From: RGIG8775 sp045660295
GTDB taxonomy: Bacteria > Bacillota > Clostridia > Oscillospirales > CAG-272
Reading direction: 5' to 3'
Assembly (NCBI GenBank): GCA_045660295.1
Contig: JAZRDN010000043.1
Location: 124,001-188,000 of the forward strand
DNA length: 64,000 nt
A program made the position numbers and the translations under genes. Shown in pieces: positions 24,501 through 33,746 of this stretch (the first letter of the stretch is position 1; each line of letters opens with the position of its first letter). The notes under the pieces were generated by a model that saw only the letters and a program-made list of their open reading frames with translations, was not told the DNA's origin and ran no database searches.

Positions 24501-25361
24501 AGAATTCTTCCCCCCGAGGATATGCCCTTCCTTCCCGACGGAACTCCTCTTGATATCGTTCTTAACCCTCTGGGCGTTCCTTCTCGTATGAATATCGGTC
24601 AGGTTCTTGAGGTTCACCTCGGAATTGCCGCTAAGAAGCTTGGATGGAAGATCATGACTCCCGTGTTTGACGGCGCAAATGAAAAGGATATTTCCGAGTG
24701 CCTTGACGCGGCGGGAATGAACCCCAACGGTAAGACTATACTTTACGACGGACGTACCGGTGAGCCCTTTGATAACCCCGTAACCGTCGGTATCATGTAT
24801 TACCTTAAGCTCCACCACCTTGTTGACGATAAGATCCACGCCCGTTCCAACGGCCCTTACTCTCTTGTTACACAGCAGCCCTTGGGCGGTAAAGCTCAGT
24901 TCGGCGGTCAGCGTTTCGGAGAAATGGAGGTTTGGGCGCTTGAGGCTTACGGCGCGGCTTATACCCTTCAGGAGATTCTTACGGTCAAGTCCGATGATAT
25001 CAACGGTAGACGTAAGGCTTACGAGGCTATTATCAAGGGTCAGAATATCCCCACCCCCGGTGTTCCCGAGTCCTTCAAGGTTCTTACCAAGGAGCTTCAG
25101 GCTCTCGCGCTCGATGTGCGTGTGCTTGATAAGGATGGCGAGGAGATTCAGCTCTCTACTCTTTGCAATGAGGAAGAAGTATCGCCTTACAAGAGAAGTG
25201 ACGATATTGACCTCTTTGCCGATATGGATGATAAGGGCGTTGAGACCGATGATCTCGGTCAGTCCTATATTATCGAAAATGCCGAGGACGCGGATGACGA
25301 TGACGCATTCTTCTCAGTTGACGGCATTGGCGAAGATATGAATGACGATGATGAAATATAA
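21567..25361 (+). CDS. rpoB: DNA-directed RNA polymerase subunit beta
   Basis: 1264 residues. All conserved blocks are seen: [40 protein letters not shown], the rifampicin region [31 protein letters not shown] (with the residues of drug-sensitive enzymes), [45 protein letters not shown] and [18 protein letters not shown]. A strongly acidic tail ([13 protein letters not shown] and on) extends beyond the family core. GAAGGAG precedes the ATG. rplJ and rplL are not upstream; rpsT is, on the other strand. Confidence 0.99.
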   Translation: [1264 protein letters not shown]

Positions 25362-25379
25362 TTGATAAGGAGAAACAGC

Positions 25380-28300
25380 ATGGCAAATACTGAATTTGAT
25401 TCGATAAGAATAGGTCTGGCTTCTCCGGACATGGTCAGAGAATGGTCTTACGGTGAGGTAACAAAGCCTGAGACTATCAATTACAGAACTCTCAAGGCGG
25501 AGGTCGGAGGTCTTTTCTGTGAAAAGATCTTCGGTCCCACCAAGGACGGAGCTTGTATGTGCGGAAAGTATAAGAACGCGCATAATCTCTCCAGAGACGG
25601 CAAGCCCCATAAATGTGAGAAGTGCGGCGTTGAGATTACCACAAAGAAAGTCAGACGCGAGAGAATGGGTCATATTGATCTTGCTACTCCCGTGGCTCAT
25701 ATCTGGTATTTCAAGAGCATTCCCAACCGTATCTCCCACGTTCTCGATATGTCTCCCAAGCAGCTTGAGCAGGTGCTCTACTTTGCGGAGAACGTAGTCC
25801 TTGATCCCGGTCCCACAGACCTTGAGGTCGGACGCGTGCTCAGCGAAAAGGAGTTTTCCGACTACACCGAGAGATATGAGAGCGACTTCAGAGTCGGAAT
25901 GGGCGCTGAGGCTATTAAGGAGCTTCTTTCCAAGATAAACGTGGAGGAGCTTGCGGCAGATCTTAAGGAGCAGCTTAAGACCGCCAAGGGACAGAAAAAG
26001 GCGAGAGTTATTAAGCGTCTTGAGGTCGTTGAGTCCTTCAGAAAGTCGGGCAATGATCTTGCGTGGATGGTGCTTGACGCTATCCCCGTGCTTCCTCCCG
26101 ATATCCGTCCTATGGTTCAGCTTGACGGCGGACGCTTCGCTTCCTCCGACCTTAACGAGCTTTACCGCAGAGTTATCAGCAGAAATAACCGTCTTAAAAA
26201 GCTTATAGAGATCCGTACACCCGAGATCGTTATCCGTAACGAGAAGCGTATGCTTCAGGAAGCGGTTGACGCGCTTATTGATAACGGACGCAGAGGCAAG
26301 CCCGTAACAGGACCCTCCAACCGTCCCCTTAAGTCTCTTTCGGAAATGCTCCGCGGTAAGCAGGGACGCTTCCGTCAGAACCTTCTTGGTAAGCGTGTTG
26401 ACTATTCGGGACGTTCGGTTATCGTCGTAGGTCCTACACTTAAGATATACCAGTGCGGCCTTCCCAAGGAAATGGCTCTCGAGCTCTTCAAGCCCTTCGT
26501 TGTTAAGCGCCTTACGGAAATGCAGAAGGCTACTAACGTCAAGGATGCTCAGAAGAAGATCGACAGAGCTTACCTCTATCCCGAGGTTTGGGACGCGCTT
26601 GAAAACGTTATCAAGGAGCACCCCGTTCTTCTTAACCGTGCTCCCACACTCCATAGACTTTCCATTCAGGCGTTCGAGCCCGTGCTTGTTGAGGGTCGTG
26701 CTATTAAGCTCCATCCTCTCGTATGTACCGCGTTTAACGCTGACTTCGACGGTGACCAGATGCCCGTTCACGTTCCGCTTTCGGCAGAGGCTCAGGCAGA
26801 GGCAAGATTCCTTATGCTCTCGGCTAATAACCTCCTTAAGCCCATGGATGGTCGTGCGGTAACAGTTCCCACACAGGATATGATCCTCGGATCTTATTAC
26901 CTTACAATGGATAAGCCCGGCGAGCCCGGAGAGGGCAGAGTATTCCGCGATTTCAATGAGGCTATGATGGCTTATGAAAATAAGCAGCTTGGTCTCCACG
27001 CTCCTATTAAGGTAAGAGTTGAAAAGGAAATCGATGGCGTGATGCAGTCTAAGATCATCGATGCTACTCTCGGTAGACTTATCTTTAACAAACCCCTTCC
27101 TCAGGACCTTGGTTTTGTGGATAGAAACGACCCCGAAAAGCAGTTCGATCTTGAAATCGCTTTCGTTACCAAGAAGAAGCAGCTTGGTCAGATCATTGAT
27201 AACTGTATCAAAAAGCACGGCTCCGCGGTTTGCGCGAAGATGCTTGACGATATCAAGGAAATGGGTTATAAATACTCGACTCGCGCTTCCTTCTCTATCT
27301 CGGTATACGATATGACTATTCCCGAGAAGAAGGAGTCCTATATCAAGGAAGCTGAGAAGAAAGTTGAGGAGATCCATAAATACTATAACCGCGGTATACT
27401 TGCCGAGGATGAGCGTTATAATAACGTGGTTAAGGTCTGGAACGAGACTACCGAACAGGTTACCGCGGCGCTTAATGAGAGCTTCTCTAACCTTAACCCC
27501 ATTAAGATAATGGCTGATTCGGGTGCCCGTGGTTCTATGGCTCAGATGAGACAGCTTGCGGGTATGCGCGGACTTATGTTCTCGGCTACCGGTAAAACTG
27601 TGGAGATACCGATCAAGTCTAACTTCCGTGAGGGTCTTAACATCACCGAGTATTTCATGGGTGCGCGTGCGTCCCGTAAATCTCTTTCGGATACCGCGCT
27701 TCGTACGGCTGACTCGGGTTACCTTACCCGCCGTCTCGTTGACGTTTCTCAGGAAGTTATTATCCGCGAGGAGAAGTGCGATACCGTCAAGGGCGCATGG
27801 ATCACAGAGATCGCTAACGACGGAGACGCAAAGCCGCTTGAGTCGCTTCAGGATAGAATTATCGGCAGATATACTATCGGACCGGTCGTGCATCCCGAAA
27901 CAGGCGAGATCATCGTAAACGATGACGAAATGATAACCGACGAGCAGGCTAACGCTATCGTTGCAGCAGGAATAGATAAGGTTTACATCAGAACCATTAT
28001 CCAGTGCCATTCTCGCTTCGGCGTGTGTGCTCACTGCTATGGTGCTGATCTTGCTTCCGGTAAGAGAGTAAACGTTGGTGAAGCGGTAGGTATTATCGCA
28101 GCTCAGTCTATCGGTGAGCCCGGTACACAGCTTACCATGAGAACCTTCCACTCGGGTGGTGTCGCAGGCTCGGATATTACTCAGGGTCTTCCCAGAGTTG
28201 AGGAGCTCTTCGAGGCAAGACAGCCTAAGAAGGCGGCTGTCATGACAGAGCATAGCGGTATAGCTCATATCCAGGTGGGTGAGAACGTAAACGTCCGCGA

Positions 28301-28961
28301 GGTCGTTGTTCACTCTGAGGAAACAGGCGAGCTTGTTAAGTATCCCATTCCTTACGGCATGAAGATAGCTATTTCGGACGGTGACCACATCGTAAGAGGT
28401 CAGTCTATCACCGAGGGAAGCAAGGCTCCCGCCGATATTATGAGAATTTGCGGACTGGACGCCGTTTATGATTATATCATCAAGGAGACTCAGAAGGTTT
28501 ACCGTTCGCAGTCCTGTGACGTAAACGATAAGCATATCGAGATCATCGCACGCCAGATGACAAGACGCTTCCGTGTTGATGAGAACGGAGATACCGATCT
28601 TCTTGTTGGCTCTATCGTCGATATGACAGAGCTTGAGGACGAGAACAACAGAATCAAAGCCCGCATTGAGGGCGGCGAGCGCGAGCTTCGCCTTGCTGAA
28701 GGTTCTCCTGTGCTTCTTGGTATCACTAAGGCCGCACTCCAGACAGAGTCCTTCCTTTCCGCTGCTTCCTTCCAGGAGACCACCAAGGTTCTTGCGGACG
28801 CGGCTATCAAGCGTAAGGTTGACAGACTTATCGGTCTTAAGGAGAACGTTATCATCGGTAAGCTTATTCCCGCGGGTACGGGTATGAAGTGCTACCGCGA
28901 TGTTGGCGTTGTTCATAACGACGAGCCTGTTCTTGAGGAAAGCGAAGAAGCAAATAACTGA
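25380..28961 (+). CDS. rpoC: DNA-directed RNA polymerase subunit beta prime
   Basis: 1193 residues. N-terminal zinc site (CMCGKYKN ... HKCEKCGVEI), the catalytic magnesium motif NADFDGDQM, the bridge-helix region, HSRFGVCAHCYGADLA (second zinc site) and RMFHSGGVAGSDITQGLPRVEELFEARQP-type block near the end. The ATG at 25380 is preferred to an upstream in-frame codon, since AAGGAG lies 6 bases before it. It follows rpoB by 18 bases and is cotranscribed. Confidence 0.99.
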   Translation: MANTEFDSIRIGLASPDMVREWSYGEVTKPETINYRTLKAEVGGLFCEKIFGPTKDGACMCGKYKNAHNLSRDGKPHKCEKCGVEITTKKVRRERMGHIDLATPVAHIWYFKSIPNRISHVLDMSPKQLEQVLYFAENVVLDPGPTDLEVGRVLSEKEFSDYTERYESDFRVGMGAEAIKELLSKINVEELAADLKEQLKTAKGQKKARVIKRLEVVESFRKSGNDLAWMVLDAIPVLPPDIRPMVQLDGGRFASSDLNELYRRVISRNNRLKKLIEIRTPEIVIRNEKRMLQEAVDALIDNGRRGKPVTGPSNRPLKSLSEMLRGKQGRFRQNLLGKRVDYSGRSVIVVGPTLKIYQCGLPKEMALELFKPFVVKRLTEMQKATNVKDAQKKIDRAYLYPEVWDALENVIKEHPVLLNRAPTLHRLSIQAFEPVLVEGRAIKLHPLVCTAFNADFDGDQMPVHVPLSAEAQAEARFLMLSANNLLKPMDGRAVTVPTQDMILGSYYLTMDKPGEPGEGRVFRDFNEAMMAYENKQLGLHAPIKVRVEKEIDGVMQSKIIDATLGRLIFNKPLPQDLGFVDRNDPEKQFDLEIAFVTKKKQLGQIIDNCIKKHGSAVCAKMLDDIKEMGYKYSTRASFSISVYDMTIPEKKESYIKEAEKKVEEIHKYYNRGILAEDERYNNVVKVWNETTEQVTAALNESFSNLNPIKIMADSGARGSMAQMRQLAGMRGLMFSATGKTVEIPIKSNFREGLNITEYFMGARASRKSLSDTALRTADSGYLTRRLVDVSQEVIIREEKCDTVKGAWITEIANDGDAKPLESLQDRIIGRYTIGPVVHPETGEIIVNDDEMITDEQANAIVAAGIDKVYIRTIIQCHSRFGVCAHCYGADLASGKRVNVGEAVGIIAAQSIGEPGTQLTMRTFHSGGVAGSDITQGLPRVEELFEARQPKKAAVMTEHSGIAHIQVGENVNVREVVVHSEETGELVKYPIPYGMKIAISDGDHIVRGQSITEGSKAPADIMRICGLDAVYDYIIKETQKVYRSQSCDVNDKHIEIIARQMTRRFRVDENGDTDLLVGSIVDMTELEDENNRIKARIEGGERELRLAEGSPVLLGITKAALQTESFLSAASFQETTKVLADAAIKRKVDRLIGLKENVIIGKLIPAGTGMKCYRDVGVVHNDEPVLEESEEANN

Positions 28962-28968
28962 TAATTTA

Positions 28969-29000
28969 CCTTGTTTGCCGCGTTTTCGCGGCAAACAAGG
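28969..29000 (+). terminator. Long hairpin after rpoC
   Basis: A perfect 14-bp GC-rich stem (28969-28982 with 28987-29000) with a TTTT loop, 8 bases past the rpoC stop. A proper T-run is missing (GTGATTTTGTG follows), so termination may be partial, or the hairpin may protect the rpoBC 3 prime end. Confidence 0.65.
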
Positions 29001-29135
29001 GTGATTTTGTGTTTGGAAGAGCTTGCAAACATCTCAAAAGCTTGATTTTTTGTGAGCGTTTTCAACTAACGCTTTTGTTCAAAACAACACTTTTTTGTGC
29101 AAAAGGGAGAAATTTGCGCTTAGGAATATTGAATA

Positions 29136-29164
29136 TTGACAAATTGACTTGTAAGTGCTATAAT
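29136..29164 (+). promoter_or_regulatory. Promoter of the str operon
   Basis: TTGACA (29136-29141), 17-bp spacer, TATAAT (29159-29164): perfect consensus, about 107 bases before rpsL. Confidence 0.92.
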
Positions 29165-29170
29165 AAAGTG

Positions 29171-29270
29171 TGCTTTTGCGGTTAAAACCGCATTATCGCA
29201 AGACAGTAACGCATACCGCGAGGCGTGCGACTGTATATAAACATTAAATTTTTGAAGAAGGAGGAGAAAA
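29171..29270 (+). other. Structured leader of rpsL
   Basis: Two hairpins: GCGGT/ACCGC around 29178-29191, and a composite stem ACAGT (29203-29207) with ACTGT (29230-29234) enclosing CGCAT/GTGCG and CC/GG with a GCGA loop. Position and fold suggest possible autogenous control by a ribosomal protein (S7 in other bacteria acts on this operon). Confidence 0.45.
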
Positions 29271-29684
29271 ATGCCAACCTTTAACCAGCTTGTAAGACAG
29301 GGTCGTACAGATAAAGTGTACAAGTCTAAAGCACCCGTGCTTCAGAAAGGCTTCAATGCACTTAACAACGTAGCAACAAATCAGCCCTCGCCCCAGAAGA
29401 GAGGCGTGTGCACAAAGGTTTCTACAACCAGCCCTAAAAAGCCTAACTCCGCGCTCCGTAAGATCGCCAGAGTAAGACTTACAAACGGACTTGAAGCAAC
29501 AACTTACATTCCCGGTATCGGACACAACTTGCAGGAGCACTCTGTTGTCCTTATCCGCGGAGGAAGAGTTCGTGACCTGCCCGGTGTACGTTATCACATT
29601 ATCCGTGGTACACTCGACGCACAGGGTGTTGCAAACCGTAACCAGAGCCGTTCCAAGTACGGCGCAAAGGCTCCCAAGAAATAA
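29271..29684 (+). CDS. rpsL: 30S ribosomal protein S12
   Basis: 137 residues. MPTFNQLVRQGR at the start, the decoding-centre loop TSPKKPNSALRKIARV (with the lysine whose change gives streptomycin resistance; the sensitive K is present), IPGIGHNLQEHSVVLIRGGRVRDLPGVRYHIIRG. GAAGGAGGAG precedes the ATG. First gene of the str operon. Confidence 0.99.
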   Translation: MPTFNQLVRQGRTDKVYKSKAPVLQKGFNALNNVATNQPSPQKRGVCTKVSTTSPKKPNSALRKIARVRLTNGLEATTYIPGIGHNLQEHSVVLIRGGRVRDLPGVRYHIIRGTLDAQGVANRNQSRSKYGAKAPKK

Positions 29685-29835
29685 TTAAGGGAGACAAAAA
29701 AGGTATAAAGCAAAAAGCTTGCCCGTCAGAAGTTGTAATAAATTTAATGTTTATATATAACCTCGACGTGCGCTTACAGAAGATGCTTTTGAGTACCAAT
29801 GAATTCATGAAAATTTAATGAAGGAGGGAAGTACA

Positions 29836-30306
29836 GTGCCGAGAAGAGGTAAAATTTCTAAAAGAGACGTATTGCCGGATCCTCTGTACGGATCTAAGCT
29901 TGTAACAAAGCTTATCAACAACGTAATGTATGATGGCAAAAAGGGTGTGGCTCAGAAGATCGTATACGATGCATTCAAGATCGTAGAAGAGAAAGTTGGT
30001 CAGAATCCCCTTGAAATGTTCCAGGAAGCTCTTGAAAACATCATGCCCAAGCTTGAGGTTAAGGCTCGCCGTGTAGGTGGTTCCACTTACCAGGTGCCGA
30101 TGGAGGTAAGAGCAGAGCGCCGTCAGACACTTGGTCTTAGATGGCTCGTAGGTTACTCCAGAACTCGTAGCGAACGCACAATGGCTGATCGTCTTGCAGC
30201 TGAAATCATGGATGCAAGAAACAGCGCGGGCGGAGCGTTCAAGAAGAAGGAAGAAACACACAGAATGGCAGAGGCTAATAAGGCGTTTGCTCATTACAGA
30301 TATTAA
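29836..30306 (+). CDS. rpsG: 30S ribosomal protein S7
   Basis: 156 residues, exactly the family length when the GTG at 29836 is used; GGAGGG lies 7 bases before. An upstream ATG at 29818 precedes this Shine-Dalgarno and is rejected. PRRGKISKRDVLPDPLYGSKLVTKLIN, the RRVGGSTYQVPMEVRAERR core and EETHRMAEANKAFAHYRY end are S7. It nucleates folding of the 16S 3 prime domain. A 151-base gap to rpsL holds no obvious promoter. Confidence 0.99.
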   Translation: MPRRGKISKRDVLPDPLYGSKLVTKLINNVMYDGKKGVAQKIVYDAFKIVEEKVGQNPLEMFQEALENIMPKLEVKARRVGGSTYQVPMEVRAERRQTLGLRWLVGYSRTRSERTMADRLAAEIMDARNSAGGAFKKKEETHRMAEANKAFAHYRY

Positions 30307-30322
30307 TAAGGAGACCTGATAT

Positions 30323-32407
30323 ATGCCAAGAGAATATTCGCTTGAGCGTACACGAAATATCGGTATCATGGCTCACATAGATGCCGGTAAGACAACAACA
30401 ACCGAAAGAATTCTTTTCTATACAGGTAAGACTCACAAAATCGGAGAAACTCATGATGGTTCCGCTACGATGGACTGGATGGAGCAGGAGCAGGAAAGAG
30501 GTATTACAATTACCTCCGCTGCTACAACTTGCTTCTGGAAGGATCACCGTGTCAACATCATAGATACTCCCGGTCACGTTGACTTTACTGTTGAGGTTGA
30601 GCGTTCGCTTCGTGTACTTGACGGTTCAGTAACGGTACTTTGCGCAAAGGGCGGAGTTGAGCCTCAGTCCGAGACTGTTTGGAGACAGGCAGACAAGTAC
30701 AGAGTTCCGCGTATGGCCTATGTAAATAAGATGGATATCACAGGCGCGAACTTCTATCGCGTTGTTGATATGATGAAGGAAAGACTTCATGCAAACGCAG
30801 TTCCGATCCAGTTGCCTATAGGCGCTGAGAGTTTGTTCAAGGGTATCATCGACCTTATGAACATGGAGGCTGACGTTTATTACGATGATGAAGGTAAGGA
30901 CATGAGAGTTGAGCCTATTCCCGCAGACATGATGGACAAGGCTCAGGAATATCATGACGCAATGGTTGAGTCCATTTGCGAAACTGATGAGGTTCTCTTC
31001 GAGAAGTATTGCGGCGGTGAGGAAATCACTGTTGAGGAGCTTAAGGCTGCTCTCCGTAAGGCTACTATCGATAACCTTATCGTTCCCGTTGTTTGCGGTA
31101 CTTCTTACCGTAACAAGGGTGTTCAGAAGCTGCTTGACGCAGTTATCGACTATATGCCCAATCCTCTTGACATTCCCGCTATTAAGGGTATCAACCCCAA
31201 TACCGACGAAGAGGAAGAGAGACCCGCAGACGATAACGCGCCTTTCTCAGCTCTCGCTTTCAAGATTATGACCGACCCCTTCGTTGGAAAGCTCTGCTTC
31301 TTCCGCGTATACTCGGGTATTATTTCAGCAGGTACAACTGCTTATAACCCTGGTAAGCGACAGAGAGAGCGTTTCGGTCGTATTCTTCAGATGCATGCTA
31401 ACGACCGTGCGGATATCGATTGCTGCTACTGCGGCGATATCGCGGCGGTTATCGGTATCAAGAATACCACAACAGGTGATACACTTTGCGACGAAAAGCA
31501 TCCCATTATCCTTGAGACAATGGAGTTCCCCGAACCCGTTATCAGCGTTGCTATCGAGCCTAAGACTCGTGCAGGTCAGGAGAAGATGGGCGTAGCTCTT
31601 TCCAAGCTCGCAGAGGAAGACCCCACATTCAGAACTTATACTGATGAGGAAACAGGTCAGACAATTATCGCCGGTATGGGTGAGCTTCACCTTGAAATTA
31701 TCGTTGACAGACTTCTTCGTGAGTTTAAGGTAGAAGCAAATATCGGTAAGCCTCAGGTTGCTTATAAGGAGACTATCCGTAAGCAGATTAACCATGAGTG
31801 CAAGTATAAGCGTCAGTCCGGTGGTAGCGGTCAGTACGGTCATGTTAAGATCGTTCTTGAGCCCAATGAGCCCGGTAAGGGTTACGAGTTTATCAACTCC
31901 GTAACAGGCGGTGCTATTCCCAAGGAATATATCGAGCCTGTTAACCAGGGTATCCAGGGTGCTATGCAGAACGGTGTTCTTGCAGGCTACAACGTTGTTG
32001 ACGTAAAGGTTACTCTTTACGATGGTTCTTACCACGAAGTTGACTCGTCTGAAATGGCGTTTAAGATCGCGGGCTCCATGGCATTCAAGGAAGCAATGCG
32101 TATGGCAGACCCTGTTCTTACAGAGCCTATCGTTAAGGTCGTTACTATCGTTCCCGATGACTACATGGGTGACGTTATAGGTGACTTTAACTCCCGCCGT
32201 GGACAGATTCAGTCCATGGAAGCAGGAAGCGGCGGAGCGCAGGAGATCACCGCGTTTGTTCCGCTTTCCGAAATGTTCGGTTACGCAACCGATCTTCGTT
32301 CCAAGACTCAGGGACGTGGCTTGTACTCTATGGAGCCCAGCCACTTCGCAGAAGTTCCTAAGTCTATCCAGGAAGGAATCGTATCGGCTCGCGCGAAGAA
32401 CAACTAA
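30323..32407 (+). CDS. fusA: Elongation factor G
   Basis: 694 residues; the translocation GTPase. G1 is AHIDAGKT (17-24), then the effector loop with GITITSAAT, DTPGHVDF (G3) and NKMD (G4). Domains II-V follow, including GSGGSGQYGHVKI in domain IV and the C-terminal YATDLRSKTQGRGLYSMEPSHF. The length and all G motifs are those of the main translational EF-G, not of a paralogue. AAGGAG precedes the start; third gene of the str operon. Confidence 0.99.
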   Translation: MPREYSLERTRNIGIMAHIDAGKTTTTERILFYTGKTHKIGETHDGSATMDWMEQEQERGITITSAATTCFWKDHRVNIIDTPGHVDFTVEVERSLRVLDGSVTVLCAKGGVEPQSETVWRQADKYRVPRMAYVNKMDITGANFYRVVDMMKERLHANAVPIQLPIGAESLFKGIIDLMNMEADVYYDDEGKDMRVEPIPADMMDKAQEYHDAMVESICETDEVLFEKYCGGEEITVEELKAALRKATIDNLIVPVVCGTSYRNKGVQKLLDAVIDYMPNPLDIPAIKGINPNTDEEEERPADDNAPFSALAFKIMTDPFVGKLCFFRVYSGIISAGTTAYNPGKRQRERFGRILQMHANDRADIDCCYCGDIAAVIGIKNTTTGDTLCDEKHPIILETMEFPEPVISVAIEPKTRAGQEKMGVALSKLAEEDPTFRTYTDEETGQTIIAGMGELHLEIIVDRLLREFKVEANIGKPQVAYKETIRKQINHECKYKRQSGGSGQYGHVKIVLEPNEPGKGYEFINSVTGGAIPKEYIEPVNQGIQGAMQNGVLAGYNVVDVKVTLYDGSYHEVDSSEMAFKIAGSMAFKEAMRMADPVLTEPIVKVVTIVPDDYMGDVIGDFNSRRGQIQSMEAGSGGAQEITAFVPLSEMFGYATDLRSKTQGRGLYSMEPSHFAEVPKSIQEGIVSARAKNN

Positions 32408-32465
32408 TTCAGTAACCCTAATTTAAAAATAATTTTAAGAAAATAATTTACGGAGGAAATTCAAA

Positions 32466-33671
32466 ATGGCAAAATCCACATTTGAACGCACCAAGCCCCA
32501 TGTAAACATTGGTACTATCGGTCACGTTGACCACGGTAAGACCACTCTTACAGCAGCTATCACAAAGACACTTTCTCTTGGCAACGGTAACATCGAGTTC
32601 ATGGCATACGACCAGATCGATAATGCTCCCGAGGAAAGAGCAAGAGGTATCACAATCAATACTCGTCACGTTGAGTACGAGACCGAGAACCGTCACTACG
32701 CACACGTTGACTGCCCCGGCCACGCAGACTATGTAAAGAACATGATTACAGGTGCTGCACAGATGGACGGCGCTATCCTTGTTGTTGCAGGTACAGACGG
32801 ACCTCTTCAGCAGACTCGCGAGCACGTTCTTCTTGCTCGTCAGGTTGGCGTTCCCGCAATCGTTGTATTCCTTAACAAGACAGACCTTGTTGACGACGAG
32901 GAGCTTCTTGAGCTTGTTGAGATGGAGATCAGAGATCTTCTTTCTCAGTACGATTTCCCCGGTGACGATATCCCGATCATCAAGGGTTCCGCTCGTAACG
33001 CTCTTGAGTCCGCAAATACAGATCCTTCCGCTCCCGAGTATGCTCCTATTTTCGAGCTTATGGCAAATGTAGACAGCTACATTCCCACTCCCGAGCGTCA
33101 GGCAGACCTTGACTTCCTTATGCCCGTCGAGGACGTATTCTCCATCTCCGGCCGTGGTACAGTTGCTACAGGTAGAGTTGAGAGAGGTACAGTTAAGGTT
33201 GGTGACGTTGTTGAAATCGTTGGTCTTTCCGACGAGAAGAAGTCTACAACCGTTACAGGTGTAGAGATGTTCCACAAGCTCCTTCCTCAGGCAGAGGCTG
33301 GTGACAACATCGGTGCACTTCTTCGTGGTGTAGCTAAGGACGAGATCGAGCGTGGTCAGGTTCTTTGCAAGCCCGGTTCTGTTAACCCCCACACAAAGTT
33401 CTCCGGTCACGTATACGTTCTTACAGAGAAGGAAGGCGGACGTAAGAAGCCCTTCTTCGCTGGTTACAGACCTCAGTTCTACTTCAGAACAACAGACGTT
33501 ACCGGTGTTATCGAGCTTCCCGAGGGCGTTGAGATGTGCCGTCCCGGCGATAACGTTGATATGACTGTTGAGCTTATCACACCTATCGCATGTGAAGAGG
33601 GTCTTCGTTTCGCTATCCGTGAGGGTGGTAGAACAGTTGGATCTGGTGTCGTAGCTAACATCATCGCGTAA
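32466..33671 (+). CDS. tuf: Elongation factor Tu
   Basis: 401 residues; brings aminoacyl-tRNA to the ribosome. GHVDHGKT (19-26), RGITINTRHVEYET, DCPGHADY, NKTD and SARNAL G motifs, then domains II and III with RPQFYFRTTDVTG, the kirromycin-region residues, and the end GRTVGSGVVANIIA. GGAGG precedes the ATG. It closes the str operon and has its own terminator just after the stop. Confidence 0.99.
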   Translation: MAKSTFERTKPHVNIGTIGHVDHGKTTLTAAITKTLSLGNGNIEFMAYDQIDNAPEERARGITINTRHVEYETENRHYAHVDCPGHADYVKNMITGAAQMDGAILVVAGTDGPLQQTREHVLLARQVGVPAIVVFLNKTDLVDDEELLELVEMEIRDLLSQYDFPGDDIPIIKGSARNALESANTDPSAPEYAPIFELMANVDSYIPTPERQADLDFLMPVEDVFSISGRGTVATGRVERGTVKVGDVVEIVGLSDEKKSTTVTGVEMFHKLLPQAEAGDNIGALLRGVAKDEIERGQVLCKPGSVNPHTKFSGHVYVLTEKEGGRKKPFFAGYRPQFYFRTTDVTGVIELPEGVEMCRPGDNVDMTVELITPIACEEGLRFAIREGGRTVGSGVVANIIA

Positions 33672-33687
33672 GTTTAATTACCACTTT

Positions 33688-33720
33688 GGGTTGGCACATT
33701 TATGTGCCAACCCTTTGCAA
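33688..33720 (+). terminator. Terminator of the str operon
   Basis: Perfect 11-bp stem (33688-33698 with 33703-33713), TTTA loop, then TTTGCAATTT; 16 bases after the tuf stop. Confidence 0.82.
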
Positions 33721-33746
33721 TTTAATAATGCCGTGTAAGCGGCAGT

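Noticed and set aside
25314..28994. A reading frame of over 1200 codons antisense to rpoC, with similar long ones antisense to rpoB and fusA
   Set aside because: Codon bias of highly expressed genes removes stops from the opposite strand; the translations are low in acidic residues, have no ribosome site and match no family.
29685..29835. Separate promoter for rpsG
   Set aside because: No -35/-10 pair with acceptable spacing was found in the gap.
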